Positions 27,037 through 35,600 of a stretch of DNA of 64,000 nt are shown piece by piece. Origin of the DNA: CAVQEK01 sp964596645 (GTDB lineage: Bacteria > Bacteroidota > Bacteroidia > Cytophagales > Cyclobacteriaceae); NCBI GenBank assembly GCA_964596645.1, contig CAZQVB010000006.1:91186-155185 (forward strand), read 5' to 3'. Position 1 is the first letter of the stretch. Each line of letters opens with the position of its first letter. Both the position numbers and the translations under genes were made by a program. Under the pieces are notes generated by a model. The model had not been told where the DNA came from. It did no database searches and saw only the letters and a program-made list of their open reading frames with translations.

Positions 27037-27693
27037 GTGGAATTTACCGACATCAAGAAAAAAATAGAACAATATAAATGGGAGGGCAAACGCTTGTTCG
27101 TGAGCTCTTCCTTTCAAACACACAGCATACCGCTTCTGCACATACTGAGCAGGATAGATCGCTCCATTCCCATCATCTTTTTAAACACCGGATATCACTT
27201 TCCAGAGACCATGGAATTTCGCGATACAATATGTGAAATGCTGGGCATGCGATACATAGACCTAAAACCCGACACACCCAAGGTGCGCCAAATGGGTTAT
27301 GATGGCAAGCTGCTTTTTACCTCCGACCCCGACTACTGCTGCTATCTGAACAAGACACAGCCCATGGAGCGAATACTACAAACGTACGATGTGTGGATCA
27401 ACGGGGTGCGGGCAGAGCAGAGTGCCGTGCGCCAGGCGATGAAGGTAGAGCAGCCGGCGCCGCATGGCGTCATTCGTTTTCATCCGGTGCTGGACTGGTC
27501 GGCCCGCGATGTATTTCAGTATAGAAAAAAGTACAATCTGCCCGAGCACCCGCTGGAGGCAAAGGGCTATTTCAGCGTAGGGTGCGAGCCTTGCACGCGC
27601 AAGCTCGATCTCGAAATGCAGGAGCGGGAAGCGCGCTGGTTTGGTATGAAAAAAACAGAGTGCGGGCTGCATACAGATTTGGTGAGTAAATGA
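27037..27693 (+). CDS. cysH: Adenylylsulfate (APS/PAPS) reductase family protein
   Basis: The 218-residue protein has the PAPS-reductase fold: FVSSSFQTHSIPLLHIL and FLNTGYHFPET near the N-terminus. It carries the cysteine pair (DYCCYLNK, about residues 108-111) and CxxC (GCEPCTRK) that bind a [4Fe-4S] cluster in APS reductases, plus the catalytic C-terminal ECGLH. This pattern points to an APS-using rather than a PAPS-using enzyme. It reduces activated sulfate to sulfite in assimilation. The start is GTG 27037; no in-frame ATG lies upstream. No sulfate adenylyltransferase, kinase or sulfite reductase gene is nearby. The next gene starts one base after its stop. Confidence 0.87.
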   Translation: MEFTDIKKKIEQYKWEGKRLFVSSSFQTHSIPLLHILSRIDRSIPIIFLNTGYHFPETMEFRDTICEMLGMRYIDLKPDTPKVRQMGYDGKLLFTSDPDYCCYLNKTQPMERILQTYDVWINGVRAEQSAVRQAMKVEQPAPHGVIRFHPVLDWSARDVFQYRKKYNLPEHPLEAKGYFSVGCEPCTRKLDLEMQEREARWFGMKKTECGLHTDLVSK

Positions 27694-27694
27694 T

Positions 27695-28615
27695 ATGAAT
27701 ATACTGATAACAGGAGGATGCGGCTATGTAGGCACTGTCCTCATCAAAAATTTGATATTGCGACCAGAGGTAGGCAAGATCATCATCTATGACAATCTGA
27801 GCCGCAAAAACCACAATCTATTTCTAGGAGACCGGTTTACCGGTGCGGAAAAAATATCATTTATCCACGGCGACATTCTCGATTTGCGCAAACTGCGCAC
27901 TGCACTGCGCGATGTGGATGTGGTGTATCATTTGGCAGCAAGGGTGTCCACACCTTTTGCCAATATCGATGCTGATTTTTATGAGCAGGTCAATCATTGG
28001 GGTACGGCCGAGCTGGTGTCGGCTATAGAGGAAGCAGGAATAAAAAAATTGATATACACCAGCAGCACCTCGGTATATGGCGCATCTGAAGACACACTGG
28101 AAGAGACCGTAAGCCCCGATCCAAAAACTTTTTATGGCATTTCCAAGCTTCGTGGTGAAGACCATATCAGGCGGTTGATGCCCAAGATGAACGCATACAT
28201 TTTGCGCTGCGCCAATGTGTATGGCTTCAGCCGTAGCATGCGGTTTGATGCGGTGATCAACCGTTTTATGTTCGACGCCAACTATACCAACCGCATACAA
28301 ATCCACGGCAACGGCAAGCAGTTCCGGGCTTTTATCCATGTAAGTGTGCTGGCCAAAGCTTTGGTGGCATTGCTTTTTCACGAGGTGCCTTCCGGCACTT
28401 ACAATGTTGTGGACCGGAACCTGCAACTGCTGGATATTGTGGATGTTCTCAAAGAGGTATACAGCGAGCTGGAGTACACTTTTATAAACCAGCATTTGCT
28501 GTTGCGTCAGATCAAAGTTTCTACCCATTCCCGCCTTCGTGATTTTATCGAGTATCAAAACGAAAAAACTCTGAAAGAAGAACTTACGGATTTTAAAGGC
28601 CGGTTTTCCTTCTAA
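27695..28615 (+). CDS. NAD-dependent epimerase/dehydratase (extended SDR)
   Basis: The 306-residue extended short-chain dehydrogenase has the NAD-binding motif TGGCGYVGTVLI at residues 5-16, the active-site Ser in TSSTSVYG and Tyr-x3-Lys in FYGISKLRGE. These are the marks of nucleotide-sugar epimerases, dehydratases and reductases. The ATG lies one base after the stop of the APS reductase gene, so the two are very likely translated together. That pairing suggests a sulfur-containing or sulfonated sugar product, but this is inference; it could equally be an unrelated sugar-nucleotide enzyme. No glycosyltransferase is adjacent. Confidence 0.87.
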   Translation: MNILITGGCGYVGTVLIKNLILRPEVGKIIIYDNLSRKNHNLFLGDRFTGAEKISFIHGDILDLRKLRTALRDVDVVYHLAARVSTPFANIDADFYEQVNHWGTAELVSAIEEAGIKKLIYTSSTSVYGASEDTLEETVSPDPKTFYGISKLRGEDHIRRLMPKMNAYILRCANVYGFSRSMRFDAVINRFMFDANYTNRIQIHGNGKQFRAFIHVSVLAKALVALLFHEVPSGTYNVVDRNLQLLDIVDVLKEVYSELEYTFINQHLLLRQIKVSTHSRLRDFIEYQNEKTLKEELTDFKGRFSF

Positions 28616-29111
28616 CGTGCACGTGTGAATTTCCGGTGAAAAAATACTTGGGTGGCATTTCAGTGCAGATCAAGCCCGGCTTTTAAAGTTATGCTTGGCT
28701 TTTAGGACTATTTGCGTTGATTACCAGAGTATTATATGCTTTAAAGACATACTTGCTGGTCACTGTGCCACGACTGGTATTGCGCGGCGTGATTTTTTTG
28801 TCAGCCATTGCTGCTTCCATCCCTTGGTATTTGGCCATTACTGGCTACAATCGCAACTTAATTCTTACATGCAAAGTGGGGCATTATAGTGTGTTGGCGC
28901 TGTGTATTGTGCCAATAGTAAGAGTTTAGTGCTTAATTTGAGCGTGAATTACTATAAGAAATGATTCGTAAATGATTGATTGTCAAGCTGATTATATGCC
29001 TTGATGCTTTCGCGAACCATGACGGGTGACAATTTTTTAATGATACAGATGCGGAGATTTTTACTCAAGATGCTCAGGGTTACCAACCTTTCATCGTCCA
29101 AATTCAGGAAT
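28616..29111. other. Intergenic region, 496 bp, upstream of the adhesin pair
   Basis: No convincing gene. Short hydrophobic frames exist (for example TTG 28717 to 28929) but lack family features. The palindrome ACGTGCACGT sits just after the SDR stop. Promoters for the SprB-like gene and the giant adhesin should lie here, but I found no clean TAnnTTTG box. Confidence 0.5.
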
Positions 29112-29669
29112 ATGCGTACTCTTCAGGTGCAAATTCGTTTGGGGCTGCTCATAGCCCTCTTTGGTTTTTTTCTCTCACCGACGGTTTACAGCCAATGTCC
29201 TTCATCGATCTCTGCCATAGCAAAACCATCTGACTGCACGGCAGACAACGGCCAGGTAGATGTAAACATTTCAGCCAACGGCTATAGAGGCAGTTTCATT
29301 TTCGAAATAGTGGGCATGCCCGGAAAAGGAAAAATGACAAGGGCTACTGCCAGTGGCAATCAACCCAAACATACTTTTAAAAACCTCGCTCCGGGCAGCT
29401 ATCATGTGGCGGTGGTGCTTCAGGAAGGCTGCCAAAACTTGCTGGATAATGTCAATGTGCACGCCGGCAATCTCCGGGCCGTGGCAGAAGGAAGCAAAGG
29501 GGCCGCCGATTTACAAATAGAAGGCGGAACGAAGCCATATGTGATAGAATGGTCTGATGGCGGAATAGGCACTGAAGCAAGGCGAGGATTGACAGCGGGT
29601 ATTTATGAGGCCCATGTGACTGATGCCGGTGGATGCTACACCGTAGTGAAAAATATAGTAGTAAACTAA
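29112..29669 (+). CDS. Small secreted SprB-repeat protein
   Basis: The 185-residue protein has a signal peptide (about residues 1-26, ending VYSQ). Two modules follow that resemble the start of the giant protein encoded next: CPSSISAIAKPSDCTADNGQ matches its opening modules of the type CxxDxGxxxV, and the second half has the SprB-like pattern GGTKPYVIEWSDGG with GLTAGIYEAHVTDAGGC. SprB is the mobile gliding adhesin of Flavobacterium, and these repeats form beta-sandwich surface modules. There is no type IX C-terminal sorting domain, so export beyond the periplasm is not explained. ATG 29112 gives a clean signal peptide; in-frame ATGs lie upstream at 29001 and 29049. It ends 12 bp before the giant gene. 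Confidence 0.72.
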   Translation: MRTLQVQIRLGLLIALFGFFLSPTVYSQCPSSISAIAKPSDCTADNGQVDVNISANGYRGSFIFEIVGMPGKGKMTRATASGNQPKHTFKNLAPGSYHVAVVLQEGCQNLLDNVNVHAGNLRAVAEGSKGAADLQIEGGTKPYVIEWSDGGIGTEARRGLTAGIYEAHVTDAGGCYTVVKNIVVN

Positions 29670-29681
29670 AGGCCGGAGAAA

Positions 29682-32600
29682 GTGAATAACTTGAAAAGAA
29701 TATTATTTTTTGGCGTTGTAATGCTCTTCTGGTCCATGAGCATGCAGCCAGTTTTTGCGCAATGCCCGATTGGCCCGGTTACCGTTTCCACTACCGACGT
29801 GGTTTGCAACGGCAACAATGATGGTACTCTCACCATATCCGTCAACGCCAATGGCTATGCAGGCAACTACGAGTACTCACTGGTGGGTATACCTGCATCC
29901 GGTGCATTGTTTATCCTTACTCACAATACTACAGATGCTTCCTACACATTTACCGGTTTGCGCCCGGCTACCTACATCATAGCCATAAGTCCGGAAGTGC
30001 CCTGTAATAATTTCAACAGCCTCGCCATCATAAACGAACCACCTGCTCTCACGCTGACCGTAGACAATGTGGAAGCAAATAATGTGTGTGTGGCGCCTTA
30101 CGACGGAAGTATAGCGGTGACAGGTGCAGGTGGCTTTGGTGCCATTACCTATAGCTGGACGGGTCCGAACGGCTTTACATCTTCCAATGAAGACATTACC
30201 GCAATTGCATCGGGCGACTATACGGTGACGGCTACCGATCAAAACAATTGCACCATCAATCAAACCATTAACGTGCCGCAGGTAGCACGCTCTGCCAGCT
30301 TCTCATACAGTGGCGCGCTCTTTTGCAAGCTCGACGCAAACCCGTCGCCTGTTTTAGCCCCGGGTGCATTGTCTGGTGTGTTTTCATCTACGGCTGGGTT
30401 GGCCATCGATCCTGCCACGGGAGAAATTGATCTTGCCACCAGCAGCACGGGCAACTATACCATCACCAATACGCTGTTGGCTGAAGGTGTGTGTGTGCAG
30501 GAATCTGCTACTTTTAATGTACAAATTGTTGATAATCCAGATGCCACCATCGCCACGCAACCAGCCTTCTGTGCCAACGATGGTGTGGTAGTACTCACCG
30601 CAGCTTCTATCGGCGGTGTGTGGTCGGGCCCCGGCATCACCGACCCGGTCACGGGCTCCTTCGATCCTTCACTGGCCAATATTGGCAATAATACCATTAC
30701 CTATACCGTAACCACCGGTAGTTGTAGTGCGCAGGATACAGAAGTCATTTTGGTAAACTCAATACCTGATGCCACGATAGCCGCTACCAGCCCATTCTGT
30801 CTGAATGATGCCGCAGTGACGCTGACGGCTGCTACAAGCGGTGGCACCTGGTCGGGCCCCGGCATTACGGCTGCCGGTGTGTTTGACCCGGCTGCTGCAG
30901 GCGTTGGTGTACATACCATTACTTACACCGTCACCAATGCCAACGGCTGTACCGGAGTAGACACGGAAGATGTGACTGTAAATCCACTGCCCGATGCTAC
31001 CATCACCACACAACCAGCCTTCTGTGCCAACGATGCCGCAGTTGTGCTTACGGCAGCCACGGCGGGTGGAGTATGGTCTGGCCCCGGCATCACCGACCCG
31101 GCCACTGGAGCATTCGATCCTACGCAGGCCGTAGTCGGCAACAACACCATCACATACACAGTGACCACAGGCGGCTGTAGCGCTCAGGATTCTGAAACGA
31201 TTGTAGTAAATGCTGTGCCCGATGCCACCATCGCTGCGCAACCTGCTTTTTGTGCCAGCGATGCCGCGGTAGTGCTTACGGCAGCCACGGCGGGTGGAGT
31301 ATGGTCAGGCCCCGGCATCACCAATCCGGCCACAGGAGCATTCGATCCATCGCTGGCCGCTATGGGCAACAACACCATCACCTACACAGTGACCAACGCC
31401 AACGGATGTACCTCTGTAGATACTGAAATTATTGTAATCAATGCATTGCCCGATGCCACCATTGCCACCACCGCTGGTTTTTGTCTGAATGACGTTGCGG
31501 TGACGCTGACGGCTGCCACAAGTGGTGGCATTTGGTCGGGCCCCGGCATTTCGGCTGCCGGTGTGTTTGACCCGGCTGCTGCAGGCGTTGGTGTACATAC
31601 CATTACTTACACCGTCACCAATGCCAACGGCTGTACCGGAGTAGACACGGAAGATGTGACTGTAAATCCACTGCCCGATGCTACCATCACCACACAACCA
31701 GCCTTCTGTGCCAACGATGCCGCAGTTGTGCTTACGGCAGCCACGGCGGGTGGAGTATGGTCTGGCCCCGGCATCACCGACCCGGCCACGGGCGCATTCG
31801 ATCCGTCTATGGCCAACATCGGCAACAACACCATCACCTACACGGTGACCAATGCCAATGGATGTGCCGCTGTGGATACTGAAATTATCATAATCAATGC
31901 ACTGCCAGACGCCACCATAGCCGCTGCAGGCCCGTATTGTTTGAGCGACGCCGCAGTGACGCTGACGGCTGCTACAAGCGGTGGCACCTGGTCGGGCCCC
32001 GGCATTACGGCTGCCGGTGTGTTTGACCCTGCAGTGGCCAATGTGGGCAACCACCGAATTACCTATACGGTGGCATCAGGAAGTTGTGTCGGGGTCGACA
32101 GTATAGAAATTGATGTATTTGCTGAACCCACTGTCAATATTTCCTCCGCAGGCCCATTTTGCGAAAGTGACGGCATTCAGGTATTATCGGCTACTCCAGC
32201 AGGAGGTCAGTGGTCGGGGCCGGGTATAGTGAATACGGCCAATGGGGAATTTGATCCGTCCGTTGCTGGGGTAGGAATTCATGAAATCTTTTATGACATC
32301 ACGATCGGAAGCTGTTCAGACCAGGGATCTTTCTTTGTCGAAGTGCAGTCCGGTCCTACGCTGGTTGTCACCGATCCGTCACCGGTATGCTCGCCCGGAA
32401 CCATAGATATTACTCAGCCATCCGTGACAGCCGGAAGTGATCCTGGCACGTTATCCTACTGGACAGATGCCACTGCGACCAATCCTTTAGCCAATCCTAC
32501 AGCAATATCTGCTTCAGGCACCTATTATATACAACTGGACAACGGTACGGGATGCGCACCGGTACAGCCGGTATTGGTTACCATCACTGATCTTCCCGTC

Positions 32601-35600
32601 ACTTCGGCTATATCAGGCAATGCCAATCCTGACTGTGGAGAAGCAGGCGTAGTGTATTCTGTAACAAACACAGCGGGTTCTGTTTTTAACTGGTCAGTAC
32701 CCACGGATGCCGTCATTTCGGCCGGGCAAGGCACCAGCAGCATTACCGTCACATTTGGCAATACCAACGGCGCCGTTTCCGTGACAGAAGAAAATGCGAA
32801 TGGCTGTGTCGGTGCCGTGGTTTCCAGCTTTATCTCACTGCAAAACTGTGCTTTCAATATTGACTTCACTGCCGACAAAACTGTAGTCTGTGTGGGAGAG
32901 CCTGTTACTTTTACCGACCTGTCCACAGGCTTGTCTGGCAGCGAAGATTATGATTGGAGCTTCGGGGCCGACGCTACACCGGTCACCAGCAAATTGGCCA
33001 ATCCGCCGGCTGTCACGTACGCCACGCCAGGCTTGAAGACCGTAATACTTGAAGTGACAGATGGTGCCAACTCCAGCATTGTTACTAAGAGTGATTATAT
33101 AGAAGTGGTATCACAACCGACTGCTGTACTGGCGGGTAATGAAAGCAGTTGCGCAGGAGTGCCGGTAAGTCTCAGCGTAACCGCGAGCGGCACAGGCCCC
33201 TGGAACATCACCTACACCGATGGCACAAACAACTACAATGCGTCATTCAACACGTCACCATTTAGCTTAACAGTCGCGCCGCTTACCTCTACTACCTATT
33301 CCCTGGTTTCAGTAGATGATGCCAACTGTAGCGGAGCGGTGTCGGGCACAGGCATAGTCAATATTGCACCGCAAGCGGTGGTTACTTTGAGTGTAGATGA
33401 TGTAGATGCCACGCCTGGCGGTACGGCCCTGGTACCCGTTCGGGTGAGTGATTTTGTTGATTTCGCCTCCATGCAATTTACCCTACGGTGGAATCCTACT
33501 TCTTTAGCCTTTGCCGGAATAGAAAATATTTCTTTGCCCCTGGCCAACTTCGGCACAGCCAATGTGAATGCCGGTTCGCTCACTTTTCAATGGTCAAGTG
33601 ACGCCATGGCAGATACTAGTATGGTCGATGATCAAATCATTTTTGCCATTCGCTTTACAGCAGGCAGTGCAGGTTGTACCGATGAAGCTGTCACCATTGC
33701 ACAAGCACCGCCTGTGCCTTTGGCGCTGCAAGTGATGGATCAGGCCGGCTGTAGGGCCAACCCCACGATAATTAATGGCAGTGTTCAAACACTGCCTGCA
33801 CCACCGGTGCCTGTGGCAAATCCCGTGGCCATCTGTGTGAATACACCAGTGCCGGCGTTGTCTGTAACGCCAAACACCGCAGCGGGCACTGTAGTTAGCT
33901 GGTACTCAGACCGCGCGGGGAATAACATGGTATCCACCGGCAACAGCTTCACGCCCGTGCTCAATACAGCCATAGCAATAGATACCACATTTTATTTCAG
34001 TCAGAACGTGCCGGCATGTGGTGTTTCTGCTATCGATTCCATCGTGCTGCGAATCACTGCCGGACCTGCTGGTACAAGCCTGGCGAGCTCAGACGCTGAT
34101 AATTCCATTTGCTTTGGTGAGTCCGTCACATTTACCGCCTCACCGGGCGGGCAGCCGCGCTATCAGTTTTTCCTCAACGGCGCTTCTGTACAAGATGGAG
34201 CAGGCAATCAATTCGTGAAAGCTGATCTTGCTGATCAGGATTCATTGAGTCTGCGTGTGTACGATGCCGCAGGGTGCTTCGCAGAAGCAACGGGTTTGGT
34301 AACCTCTGTGCGACAGCTGGTGATCAACTACACAGCCACCGACATCACATCCTGTGGTGCTGCCGATGGCGTCATCACCATTAGTAGCGTAACCGGTGCC
34401 AGCGGCACTGTGCAATACAACTGGCAGGGACCTTCGATTACCGATCCTTCATTGAAAGATCAAAGCGGACTTGATGTGGGTACTTATACGCTCACCGCAA
34501 CCGACAATGGCTCGGGCTGCAGTGAACAAATTACGGTGATCCTATCCGACCCGGTGAGCTTTACCACGGCCGTAAATCAGTCCAACGTCACCACTTTTGG
34601 CGGGGCGGATGGTTCCATTAATCTTACAGTTACAGGAGGCACCGGGCCATTTACTATAGCCTGGACCGGGCCCAACGGGTACACAAACTCCGGTGCCAAC
34701 ATCAGCAACCTGAGCGCGGGCAGCTATACTGCCACTATTGAAGATATGGCCGATGGCTGTACTGCCATTGTGAATGTAAATATTACAGAACCAGCACCGG
34801 GTGGGGGAGGCCTCATACTCGATGCTACTAAAACAGACGTGACGACCTGTGGTGCCGCGGACGGCACCATCAACCTGACCGTACAAGGCAGTAGCGGTAG
34901 CTACTCAGTGGCATGGTTTGGCCCCAATGGCTTTACGGCCTCTACACAAAACCTTTCCGGCTTGCCAGGCGGACTTTACGTAGCCACTGTGCGCGACCTC
35001 ATTACCGGCATCACAGCACAATGGACGGTTGAGATTTTGGAGCCGGCTTCATTTAGCATAAATCTGGCAGAAACGGGCACATCCACATGTACAGGTGTTG
35101 ATGGTTCGGTGCAAACGACCATTGTTGGCGGCTCGGGTAATTTTACTTATTCATGGATCGGCCTGTTTGCCAATGCAGGTTTCAGTGCCAGTACAAGAAA
35201 CCTGGCTAACCTGGCGCCGGGCTTTTATCGCCTCCGCGTGCAAGACAATGTGAGCGGATGCCGTGATTCGGCCGTAGTGGAAATTCAGTTGCCTGCATCC
35301 TGCGGCGACCCCTGCTCCTTCAATGTTTCCGTCTCTACTGACAACGTTGCTTGCCCCGGCGATAAAGACGGTGAGATCACGTTGATCGTAATTTCGGGAG
35401 GTTCAGGATTTGGAAATTATTTTTATAAAGAAGATACAAGCGTTTTGTACCGGCCATTCAAAGGTGATTTTGCCACCAACTTTAAAGGTAGGCCGCAGGG
35501 CAGATATTCTTTTGTAGTAAAAGATACAGTGACTGGCTGCCAAGACAATGCCATGGCCAGTATAGGTGTGGGCACCAACGTGATCGCCATAGTAGATGTG

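Noticed and set aside
28717..28929. A 70-codon hydrophobic frame before the SprB-like gene
   Set aside because: Starts with TTG, has no recognised domain and no coupling to neighbours; could be real but not supported.
31305..32054. A 249-codon minus-strand frame in the adhesin repeats
   Set aside because: Arises from the repeated coding sequence on the other strand; its Gly/His/Cys bias is an artefact of reading the repeats backwards.
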